Source: Eupeodes corollae
Lineage: Eukaryota; Arthropoda; Insecta; Diptera; Syrphidae
NCBI RefSeq assembly: GCF_945859685.1
Contig: NC_079147.1
Location: 67,052,946 to 67,116,945 of the forward strand
Length of the DNA: 64,000 bases
Reading direction: 5' to 3'
Shown: positions 55,009-64,000 of the stretch, one piece after another
How the letters are laid out: each line of letters opens with the position of its first letter
Position numbering within the stretch: position 1 is the first letter of the stretch
Notes under the pieces: generated by a model
Told to the model about the DNA's origin: nothing
What the model saw: the letters and a program-made list of their open reading frames with translations, nothing else
Databases searched by the model: none
Translations under genes and position numbers: made by a program

Positions 55009-56519
55009 CATTGAACCGCATGAAACGGCGGTTCTCAGATCGCCATTGTGTCATATCATTTCGAAGGTAAAAGTGATTGAGTAGGGCTCTGTTTTCCAGG
55101 TCGTGGTTGGGGCGAATGCTAACATTCACCTTGTGCACTTGCTGGAAAGCAGCTACCACCGCCTCCACTTTTTCCTTCGGATCTTCAATTATGTAAAAGT
55201 CATCGTCAAAGATGGCTTCCTCTGGATCTATTTGCGCTGTCATGAGTACGTCTCTGCTCTCTTCAGTTCTTTGGAGTGTTTTCCTGAATATCTTGTTGAT
55301 TTTGGGAAACATACCAGGGTTGCTCGAATTAACTGACAGCATCTTGCTGTCTTGCTGTACTTGTTAATTGATAGCCTGTAGTTCTCCTTAATCAACAGAT
55401 TGACATTTTTTATTGACGATTTCAGTGTCCTTACCTCCAAGTCGCGTGGGTCTGTAAGTCGTCTGTGCAAGTTTTTGAGTCTTGTCAGTAAGCCATTCTT
55501 GTGTCTACGTAGTGCGTCAATTGTCACGTTTCTGTAAGCGTCCATTTGGTCCCATTCTTTGTACTTTGGGATTGTCCGTTCCATCGTTCGTTTTATAGTT
55601 TCGTCAATCTGTTGTAAATATTGGTCAATTTCTGTATTATGATCAGGGGTCTGTTGTTTGGTGGGGCTATGCCACTCGAACGAAGTTCTCTCGCTAGGGT
55701 ATTGGTGACACGAGGCCAACTCATCTTACTGTAATTGTAAGAATGCGTTGCAACGTATTCTTCTAATTCCACGCGTTCGTTCGGAATCTGCACTAAAGCA
55801 GACAGTCCGCAGTGATCACTGTCGTACTCGACTGTCTGTAAGCAGTTTCGAGGGTGACTACCCACTTTGTCTGTTACTGTCAGTCTGGTGTCGTACAGCA
55901 AAGGATCCAGAAAGGAGCCGCTTCTTGGATACGATGGCCTTTCAGTAGCCAGCAGGTCGACGCCATATTCAACGTTGTAAAGGATCATCAAATTAAAAAG
56001 ATGGTTACCTCTGGTATTATTATGTTGATTTCCCCAATCTTCATGTTTTGCGTTCAAATCACCGGCCAAGATGAAATAGTTTTTTTCCAAGCTCAGTTTA
56101 AGTTCCCTAAAAACAATCTCGAGTTCTGATGCAAAGAAAGTAACCTGCGGAGCTCCAGCCGCATAAGCCGCAATCATATACATCCGCTTCCCTTGACTGA
56201 GAGAGATGCATACAACGCAAACCTCTAGCGTCTTGAGCTTTCGCAATTCCTTGTTGCATATGACTTTATAATTAATGCCTTTTCATATAAAGAGAGCGAC
56301 ACCGCCCCCTTGAGTGGAGTCGGGCCGGTCTCTTCTTACGATATTGTAATTTTTATGAGTCAATTTGTGGTTGTGGTTTAGCTTAGTTTCGCTAGCCATA
56401 AACACATCGGGACTGTAGTCTTTCAACAATTGGAACATATTGGCTCTTCGTTCAATCCTAATCAGTGAATTTACATTCACAGCTAGGACTTTAAGGCTTG
56501 TCTCCGGCAGCGCGCCCAT
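55009..56519 (-). pseudogene. LINE family 'E' ORF2: endonuclease and linker
   Basis: Starts at the ATG at 56,517-56,519 ('MGALPETSLKVLAVNVNSLI', the Asn motif). It then has 'MASETKLNHNHKL' (Glu), 'DRPDSTQGGGVALFI' and, after a stop, 'YFILAGDLNAKHEDWGNQ' (D-x-N), 'RSGSFLDPLLYD', 'YDSDHCGLSALV' (SDH). The linker with 'PKYKEWDQMDAYRN' and 'AAFQQVHKVNVSIRPNHD' follows in two further frames. The endonuclease residues look complete, but frame changes at about 56,280, 55,600 and 55,340 disrupt it. RT is absent: homology ends at 55,009. Confidence 0.8.
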
Positions 56520-56760
56520 TATCGTCTAAATTGCGCCAGGCCAGGCAACAAAGAGTAGAGATGATCTACTCTTTTGCCTTGCTCCTTTATCTGACTTTGC
56601 AGTCCTGTTAGTTGACCTTGAATGCTCAACAACAAGGCTACAATGACAGGCTTGGTGGATCCACGAGTTTTTGTGTTGGAGCCTGTTGAACTGTTTGACT
56701 TCTTTCGGCTTTTTGGCTGGACTGTTTTTGTTTCATTTGTTGGACCTTAGGACAACCCCT
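56519..56760 (-). pseudogene. LINE family 'E' ORF1 C-terminus
   Basis: An open minus-strand frame of about 75 codons encodes 'CPKVQQMKQKQSSQKAERSQ' and a helical tail 'LLLSIQGQLTGLQSQIKEQG', ending at TAA 56,519-56,521. Position ahead of the endonuclease and the Gln/Lys-rich to coiled-coil-like composition suit the C-terminus of a LINE gag-like ORF1. The stop and the ORF2 start share a base in TAATG. Confidence 0.55.
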
Positions 56761-56929
56761 TTAGTTAGCCGGGTGCTCTTCTTCCACCAACAAAACGAAA
56801 AGAAGAGAGCTAAGCACGCTTCCTTGACGAGCAACTTTCTTAGTGGGAAAGAAGTCTGACAAACACCAACTATCCCAAACAGCTGCAGCAGTATCCTTAT
56901 AAAGAGACTTTAGTAGCCAGTATCTTCGA

Positions 56930-57535
56930 AGTTATTCCCAGAGTCGATAGCTTTCAAATATTTTAATAGCATTCTTGTCAAGGCTATTAAAAGCAGCCTT
57001 AAGATCGATGAAAAAAGCATAGAGTTTCTTCTTTTGGCAGAGTTGAAGTTGAATTATGCATGAAAGATTATAAACTTGGTCCACAGCAGAATAGTGGGTT
57101 CTATATGCAGCTTGAAATTTATTGATGATGTTGTTTTTTTCTAACAAAGTAGACAGTCTGTTCAAGAGAACTGTAGTAAACAGCTTATAGAGATTATCAA
57201 GAAATAAAAGTCCTCTATAGTTTAACACAACATTTGCATCTCCTTTGTTGAACCGTGGGTATATAATGGATTTTCTGAAAGATGATTGCATTGCAGCGTT
57301 GCAGTTTCAAGAATCTCAGGGAACAACTTCTGTATTTCTACAATAAAAGATGGACTTGCATTTTTATACAATTTATACGGTATGCCATCAAAACAAGGAG
57401 TTTTCAGATCTTTTGATAGGATATAGCAGAATATATATCTGGAACATGCTGCAGAGGAAGAGTGCATGCGATAGGTTTCAAAATGCATTTTAAATTGAAC
57501 TATTTTTACTGACGTTGGGGTTTTAATCAACTGTC
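56930..57535 (-). mobile_element. LINE family 'F', RT N-terminal fragment
   Basis: Two overlapping frames: 57,530-57,222 with 'LKTPCFDGIPYKLYKNA' and 57,291-56,932 with 'SIIYPRFNKGDANVVLNYRG', 'NKFQAAYRTHYSAVDQVYNL' and 'LYAFFIDLKAAFNSLDKNA' (first catalytic Asp). The catalytic DD region is absent. Related to non-LTR RTs; clade not assigned. Confidence 0.7.
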
Positions 57536-58139
57536 AGCGTATTAGCAATCTTCCACCACTCTCGCACTGAATAAAGAAATTCAAGACCCCTAGTAAGGCT
57601 AACGATATAAGCTTGTTTTTTAGTTTCGAATTGGTTGGTATTTTTTGCTTGTTAAGTAACACAAAAACACCCGACCATAATATCTCACCTACATTTTAAA
57701 TAAATGCTGACACAATGGGAAATGATGCCTTTATCAATTCCATACATTATTTTTAATTATTCTATTTTTGTTATCCAAATTTCTACCTTTCCCACAACCC
57801 ATATTCCACCCAACTCCCTCAGCAGCGTGAGGCCAAACGATATATGATCTTTGATAAAAGTTCAATGTTTTGCCTCACGCGCTGATATTTGATATGTTAT
57901 ATTTATTATGAAGACTGACCACCTTTTAGTGTGCCTTTTGCAAACCTTTGGTCATTAATTTTTTTGTTATCCTCAAGTGAACACTTGTACATTTAATTTA
58001 TTCAATAAAAATATTATTTGTGAGAACAATTGGCCACCTAGACAGGACTTACTAAAAGAAGTCTAGGGGACTGTAGTAAATTAAAAAAAAAAATTGTGCT
58101 AATAAAAAGTGGATTAAAAATAAATAAAGGTTTAAATGT
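57536..58139. other. no gene; contains a hairpin
   Basis: AT-rich. A stem with arms gcgtgaggccaaac (57,825-57,838) and gttttgcctcacgc (57,867-57,880), one mismatch, surrounds a 28-base loop. Nothing else recognised. Confidence 0.5.
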
Positions 58140-58380
58140 CTTCCATTTTCTGTTAATCCTGTCTATTAACGATGTATCGTCATGTCTACGCTCAAGTTAA
58201 CTTCTCATTTTTGCTGACGATATGAAGATTTTCAAAATAATAAAGTCCACCTATGATCGCATTCTCTTGCAAGCCGACATTGATAGTTTTACATTTTGGT
58301 TTGGGAAAAATAGCCTTTCACTCAACCCTTTACGGGAAAAATTAAGCTTTATGTCGAATGAGCATTTTATATAACTTAAA
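58140..58380 (+). mobile_element. LINE family 'D', RT catalytic fragment
   Basis: The plus strand reads 'LSINDVSSCLRSS', 'LLIFADDMKIFKIIKS' and 'LLQADIDSFTFWFGKNSLSL', the catalytic FADD segment of a non-LTR RT. It resembles 8640-8905. Confidence 0.65.
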
Positions 58381-58619
58381 CTGTTCATCGATAGATTTAA
58401 ATTTAAATGAGGTGGGATTAAAATCATTGTTCAGAACCAGTGCTCCACTATCGTAAACGTCTTTATTTTATCTTTTGTTGTTTTGTATTAATTCATGTTA
58501 AATGTTAATTAAGTTTTGTATTTTGGCTATAATTGTATTATTATCACTTATGATGAGCCTCTGATCGTGGTTTGAAGCTTGCTATAATCTAACTACTTTC
58601 TAAAATTCTGAAGTGTAAA

Positions 58620-59765
58620 AAAAAAGGGGCTGGGATGCGACCCACACTGATAACTTCCCATCCCGTCTGTCGATTTGTCTTTTTTTTTACCAAATTTGCG
58701 TACTATTTTTTGTAGATTTTATTTTTTGAGAAAAAACGGACTGTTTGATTTTATATAAACATTACTGAATATCAAAAAGAATTTTTTCTGTGAAATAAAA
58801 TAAGTTTGAAGCCAATATTTTTAATTTTTGAAAAGCTATTTGAGCCGAAAGTAAATTTTTACCATGTTTTAGTATTGTTTTTTTTTTTTAGTTTTATTTT
58901 TTGTAAAAAACCGTCAATTCGATTTTTTTTTTAAAATTTTACCAAATGTTGAAAACAATATTTCTTATAAGATAAAATTAGTTTGAAGCCAATATTTAAA
59001 AGTTTTGAAGAGATATTTGAGCCGTAAATCAATTTTTACCAACTTTTATACATGTTTTTTAGGGTTTTTATTTTTTGTAAAAAAAACTGATAATTCGCTT
59101 TTTTTCAAAATTTTGTCGTAATGTTGAAAACAATATTTTTTATAAGTAAAAATTAGTTAGAAGCTATAATCTCAAATTTTTAATATGATATTTGAGTCGA
59201 AAATCATTTTTTACCAACTTTTGTTAATTTTTTTTTCGGGTTTTAATTTTTTGTAAGAAAACTGTCAATTCGATTTTTTCAAACTTTAACTGAATGTTGA
59301 CAACAAGATTTTTTGAAAGATAAAATTAAATTAAAGCCAATATCTCAAAGTTTTGAAAAGATATTTGAGTCGAAAATCAATTTTTACCAACTTTTAATAA
59401 TTTTTTTTTAGGTTTTTATTTTTTGTAAAAAAACTGTCAATTCGATTTTTCTCAAAATTTTATCAGATTTCAAAAACAATATTCTTCGTTGCACAAAATT
59501 GTTTTGGAGATGAAATCATATTTAAGTCATCTTTCTGCCTTATTATCTGTATAACAAAGTTGATTTGAAGTCGATATCTCTTCTGGTTCTTCTATGGACA
59601 ACGAAAAAACGTCGCGAACGTACGGACGTACGAACGCACGCACAGACATCTTTCTAAAAATCTTTTATTTCGACTCTAGTGACCTTGAAACGTCGATAAA
59701 TGTCAAAATTTTCAATTTGACAAATCGGATCCATTACAATAACTTCCTATGGGAAGTTAAAAATA
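58620..59765 (-). repeat. AT-rich repeat 'Y', copy 3
   Basis: Reverse orientation relative to 45.56-46.80 kb. It begins with the complement of gcatcccagcc and gataacttcccatc and ends with ttcctatgggaagttaa. Tandem units recur at intervals of about 175 bp: the ctgtcaattc landmark lies near 58,736, 58,911, 59,088, 59,262 and 59,434. The terminal TAACTTCC/GGAAGTTA is itself palindromic. Confidence 0.75.
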
Positions 59766-61279
59766 TGTTTTCTGGAATTCAATCTTTACAGCGACGCTAT
59801 AATTAACATTATCCACCTTAAGCTTATATAAACTTTAATACCTTCTTTGACTTGCTGATGATGAGAGCAAGTAGAAGTCATTTAAAATTAAACAATCTAC
59901 ATTTTAATTTACATACATTTCAAGCCGTCATCCATAACTGCAAAGCTTATTATTGCTTATTAATTTTCCTAAGAAAAAAAATATAAATACATTTTTTAAA
60001 AATATACATAATTATTTAATAAATAAATTTTAAGAGTAAAAAATCGATTTTTTTTATTGCTGTAGAAAAAGATACAATTATTATTATTATCTTTGCATAA
60101 TCCCTTTCGGGCGAAACATTTCAAACCATTAAATCCTTTGGCTGACTATGATCAAACACACCAACACACACGCATGTAGGACCATACACTGACAATACAA
60201 GCAGTTGTAGTGGTTAGTGGTTGCCTGCAACCACAATAAACCTGCCTCATTCACGTTTGTACGGTATGTGCGTCTGTGCAATTGAACGCGAAAAAATGTA
60301 TAATAATTATGGCAATTGTTTTTATTTTTAGTTGTTATTTTTCTTTTTGCAATAAGTATATGTACCTGCCTATACATATTTTTATTATTTTATTTTTCAA
60401 TCGTAATTTATGTTTATACTCATATAAATCTATAGGACATGTACAAAAGGATATGTGAGTAATTAATTTCCAGTAGAATAATTTATTTAATTAAATATTT
60501 AAAAAGTGTATTTGACGGCTTAAGGTTCGAGAAGGATTTTGTTTTTATTTGTTTGTATCATCATACAACATATCTATACTATCATAGGAAAATGAACATA
60601 ACATGTGTGTTTGTTTTAAAATAAATAGCCATATAACAACAACAATAACAAAAATGAAATTTTAAAAAATAATCAAAGCGGAAATCCTTTTTCAAAACGT
60701 TCGTTACGTTGCGTTGTGTTGTGTTGTATTTCATTGCATTGAATGCATAAATGAACGATTTATCAAAGCTTTAATTTTTCAAGAGGTAAAACATTCATTT
60801 TTCATAAATACAATCATATTAATTATGCAAATGCAAATAAGTACTGGGAATAAAATACTTTTGGTCAGGTGTAGGTGGTGGGGTGGGGTGTGAAGTTATG
60901 CGATGCGAGGCACGGTGGCTACACGTATAACCATTTACATATGCACATATAAATATAAAATTTAATTACTTAATTAGACACAAAATAATGAGATAGATCT
61001 TGAGATAAGGTTTACAACAGTTTGAAGATCAAAGCACATTGTTAAAAATGTTATGTCGGTGGAAAGAGAAATCCAAGAATCTATGCACTTGAGAAATCCT
61101 GTGAAGTTAGAACTTAAAACAAAAAAAAATACCTTCTTTGATCTTATATTTGCTTTTATCTTCCTTAAAACGTAGAAAAAACCATTTCAAATATAAGTCG
61201 ACTAAGTTTCTATTTCAAAAATCAGAATAGTTAGAAACATTCAAAGTATAGGATTTAAAACTGTACACTGGGTTTACAA
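59766..61279. other. no recognisable gene
   Basis: AT-rich, with simple repeats (acaacaacaataacaa at about 60,635 and gttgtgttgtgttg-like at about 60,710). No coding signal that I can support. Confidence 0.5.
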
Positions 61280-61700
61280 AGAAGAACTTTAAAGAGCAAT
61301 GCCTGGCTTTGGCATCCCTGTTAAATTTGAGGGTGAGGATGGAGATTGAACGCTGCTTTATCAAGGTCGAATAATAGAACCGAAGGTTTTGATGTCAAAA
61401 AAAGGTTTAAGACAGAGAATTCCAACATCGTTCTGGAAATTTTAAGGACAAAGCGTGATTTCAGTAACACGTTTTTGAGCACCGCGATGGAAGCGGAGAA
61501 AATTGGTCTAGTGGTCAAAGGCGACTATGTACATGATGTCATGAAGAAACACAATAAACAACGACGACGTCTTGGGCAAAACGTAACCATGGGCAGTTAT
61601 AAGCTTGAAGGTAGTTGAGCGCTGTGCCTACCTAGGCACCGCTTAAAATTTAAACATCGTCAACAGTCGCAAGCACATCTGCAGTAACATGTCTGAACGT
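61280..61700 (+). mobile_element. RTE LINE RT fragment, diverged
   Basis: The plus strand reads 'EGFDVKKRFKTENSNIVLEI', 'TFLSTAMEAEKIGLVVKG' and 'QRRRLGQNVTMGSYKLE'. It matches the 11.6-11.98-kb RTE RT (SFDVKKGFRQ, AFLSIATEAKKMGLMVNE) but with the YADD segment deleted. It stops near 61,700, tail to tail with the next copy. Confidence 0.7.
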
Positions 61701-61720
61701 AGTGAGTTCGCTTGGGCATT

Positions 61721-62335
61721 TACTTACTTAACGTGGCGCTACAGTCCTGTGTGAACTAGGGCCCCACCCAACAAACTTCTCCATCTAGCTCGGTTCCTAC
61801 CTAGATGTCTTATTAAGCGACACTTTGGTCTTCACAGAGAGGATTTTGGTACTCAATTTCACTTTAAGCCCAAAGAAACAGCGATTAGCAAGAGTTATTC
61901 ATCGTTTGATCTTAGCGCTGGTGTTGTTTTCTGTGTTACTAGCGGGTCCTAGGTCGATAAAGTCTTTGACTACCTCAAAGTTACGTCTGTCGATGGTGAC
62001 GTTTTGACCGAGACATCGGTATTGAAAGTCTTTTCTTGACTAGAAAATGTACTTTGTTTTGCTTCTTTAACCGTTAAACCCATTTTTGCTGCCTCTGCTC
62101 CAATACTGAAAAAAGCCCCATTGACATGACGCTGAGTTCCCCCAACTATGTCAATGTCAGTAATTTCACAGACTTTTGAAAGTAAGTGAAGACGTGGGAG
62201 CTCTGCTCTATTTTTTGAAGTACCATGATAAAGAAATTGCATGACAGCGCATCACCTTGTCTAAAACCTTTTTTGACATCGAAAGGTTCTGTTAAGCTAT
62301 TTTTAACCTTAATGGAGCAGCGTGAATTCTCCAAG
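61721..62335 (-). mobile_element. RTE LINE, 3' terminus and RT fragment
   Basis: The 3' end acttacttaacgtggcgct starts at 61,721. RT remnants upstream in element order include 'NGAFFSIGAEAAKMGLTVKE' and 'EPFDVKKGFRQGDALSCNFF' (62,334-62,146). YADD and flanking parts are deleted. The 31 bases at 61,733-61,763 match the SINE tail. Confidence 0.75.
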
Positions 62336-62499
62336 TTCTCTTCTCTTAGTTTAGTTTCAGCAGATTATTTGAATTGAATTTACTGTTTTGCATCACAGGG
62401 TCGGATCGGTTTTCGTCACTGCTAAGGCATAACACTAGCAGTGAAGTGTATTGATAATTATTCTGTCTTTCAATTCAGTGAATTTAATTTCTCATCTCT

Positions 62500-64000
62500 T
62501 TCTGTATTGGTTTAAGACATTTTTTTATTTTGCAATGACTGGACAATTCGTGGGCTAAGGGCAAATTTGTTGTTGGCATACTGCCATACCGTTTCATACA
62601 AGCCAGCTGTTTTGGCACTAAGTGAAATAAAGAAGGTGAGGATTCCGAACCTGCTGATTTTTTTATTCATGGGTCTTATCAGCTCTTACCACAATATGGC
62701 CTTTGCACCAATTGCTTTTTTAATTATGTGTGGTTAAAATTCTGCGTAAATAAGCAAATCATTCACTACTGCTTCCTATATCGAAGCCCAAATTTAGACA
62801 GAGTATCAACTTCTCGTGAACTTGATGCTTTGTCTGATTCCATCCAAAGAATTGTTTCGTCCTATCCTCGCACTGAAATCGTTGTTACGGGCGATTTCAA
62901 TGTACACAATTCTTCATGGCTTCAACATTCAGGCCAGACAACACCCGATGGAGTGTGTGCAGAAATCTTCGCTGAGTTGAACCACCTAACTCAGCTTGTC
63001 AACGAGCCCACCCGAATATCGGACGTTGAAGGTCGAGCAGAAAACACTCTTGACTTGTTTCTTACCTCTGACCCTGATAAATACACTGTTAGCACAGATA
63101 ATAAATATAAATATATAAATTTATTATCTGTGCTGTTAGTGTTCTATCTCCTCTAGGCACATCTGACCATTGTGTTATATCAGCAAATTTCTTGTGTCAA
63201 AACTCTTCAGTTAAAGAAAGAGCTCCTAAGATAACCGTTTGGCAATACGAGAAAGCCAACTGGGACGGTCTCAATAATTACTTCAGGATCTTTAACTGGT
63301 CACTATGCTTCCTCGATAGTGACGTTGACGCCAGCGCTGATATGATCACAAGTTTAAAGTATCAGACCCAAGGAAAACGCATGGTTCGATGCGAGCTGTA
63401 AGGAGGTTATTAGGGCCAAGAGGTAAGTTTCCGTTGCTATAAAGCCAACCGTACTGAGGAAAGCCGGAAAAAGTTCAAACAAGCCAGGAAGGCCTGCAAC
63501 GCCCATATTCGACGGACCAAATTTGTACATGACCAAAAATTACGGCAAAAAATACTGCAATGTCCCAAAGGCAGTACAAATTTTTGGTCATTTGTAAAAA
63601 ACATGAAAAATTCTTCCTCTTCTGCGGTTCCTACGCTCGTTGTCAATGACAATCCTTTTTTTAGCTTTTTAGAGAGCTAGGCACTTCGCCGTCAGTTCTA
63701 CGCTGCCAGTGAGTGATCTTAACACACATAAATCCGCAGGTCCGGATGGTATCCCCGCTATTGTTCTGAAAAGGTGATCTTCAACGCTGGCAAAACCACT
63801 GGGTAAGCTTTTTTATCTGTCCTACTCCTCAGGTATCGTTCCGAGCGAATGGAAAACAGCATTTGTCCAGCCTATTCCCAAAAAATGCGAATTTTCCTCA
63901 GACTCTAGCTACCGACCGATTGCACTTACGTCCCTTCTTTCCAAGGACATGCAAACCCTGATTAACTATCAATTCAAGAAATATCTTGAAGATCGAAAGC
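62500..64000 (+). mobile_element. LINE family 'C', endonuclease and RT start, runs off window
   Basis: The plus strand begins in the endonuclease ('KPAVLALSEIK', about 62,600). It continues with 'HYCFLYRSPNLDRVSTSREL', 'IVVTGDFNVHNSSWLQHSGQ' (D-x-N), 'NTLDLFLTSDPDKYTV', the insertion at 63,093, then 'LGTSDHCVI' (SDH). The RT entry with 'SAGPDGIPAIV' comes near 63,740 and continues beyond base 64,000. Frame changes are present. It is the most complete 5' part of family C here. Confidence 0.8.
63093..63132. repeat. 40-bp palindromic insertion with 7-bp target duplication
   Basis: Arms cacagataataaat and atttattatctgtg are perfect 14-bp complements around a 12-base AT loop. ctgttag lies on both sides (63,086-63,092 and 63,133-63,139). 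The LINE C copy at 12,560-12,575 has the uninterrupted site. The insertion shifts the endonuclease frame. Confidence 0.85.

Overview
The window looks like repeat-rich intergenic DNA or heterochromatin from an insect, most likely a fly. It is AT-rich. The retrotransposon clades (RNase H-bearing LOA-type LINEs, Jockey-type LINEs, BovB/CFDP2-like RTE LINEs) together with pogo, mariner and Tc1-like transposons are typical of Diptera. I recognise no host gene, tRNA, rRNA or CRISPR array. Nearly every protein-like stretch belongs to a mobile element, usually 5'-truncated, internally deleted or frameshifted. Clade names come from motif reading by eye, without a database search.

Layout. 1-2.03 kb: LOA-type LINE pieces with a SINE. 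2.03-4.74: RTE LINE. 4.86-8.9: a LINE ('D') interrupted by an open Jockey-type RT copy with a poly(A) tail (5.35-6.70) and by another LINE ('C', 6.94-8.63) that itself carries a SINE. 9.33-9.57: a short TIR element. 10.0-12.2: an LTR, primer-binding site and gag remnant of a gypsy-like element, with an RTE copy inserted (13-bp target duplication). 12.2-13.8: LINE C. 15.2-18.6: a pogo-superfamily transposon with an intron and a C-terminal PHD finger. 19.0-22.0: LOA LINE. 24.1-27.2: RTE joined to a mariner-like element that carries a nested TIR element. 27.7-29.5: a Tc1-like transposon interrupted by an AT-rich repeat ('Y'). 31.9-36.2: RTE, mariner, then RTE with a SINE. 36.2-42.7: a LOA LINE split by a 3.9-kb Jockey element with a 13-bp target duplication. 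45.5-46.8 and 58.6-59.8: further Y copies. 47.7-49.5 and 55.0-56.9: LINE family 'E'. 49.9-52.6: LOA and RTE. 56.9-57.5: another LINE ('F'). 61.3-62.3: RTE pieces tail to tail. 62.5-64.0: LINE C running off the window, broken by a 40-bp palindromic insertion.

How the parts relate. The tRNA-headed SINE shares its 3' tail with the RTE LINE, so RTE probably supplied its retrotransposition machinery. Nested insertions with clean target duplications give a relative order: LOA before Jockey, gypsy-like before RTE, RTE before SINE, mariner before its nested TIR element. The least decayed elements are the Jockey RT copy at 5.35-6.70 kb, the LOA RT at 37.1-38.3 kb and the pogo transposase. No intact autonomous element is present. 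I found no new multi-gene system. The best leads are the SINE-RTE pairing, the PHD-bearing pogo element with motif arrays at its flanks, the Y element with about 175-bp internal repeats, and the 40-bp hairpin insertion.
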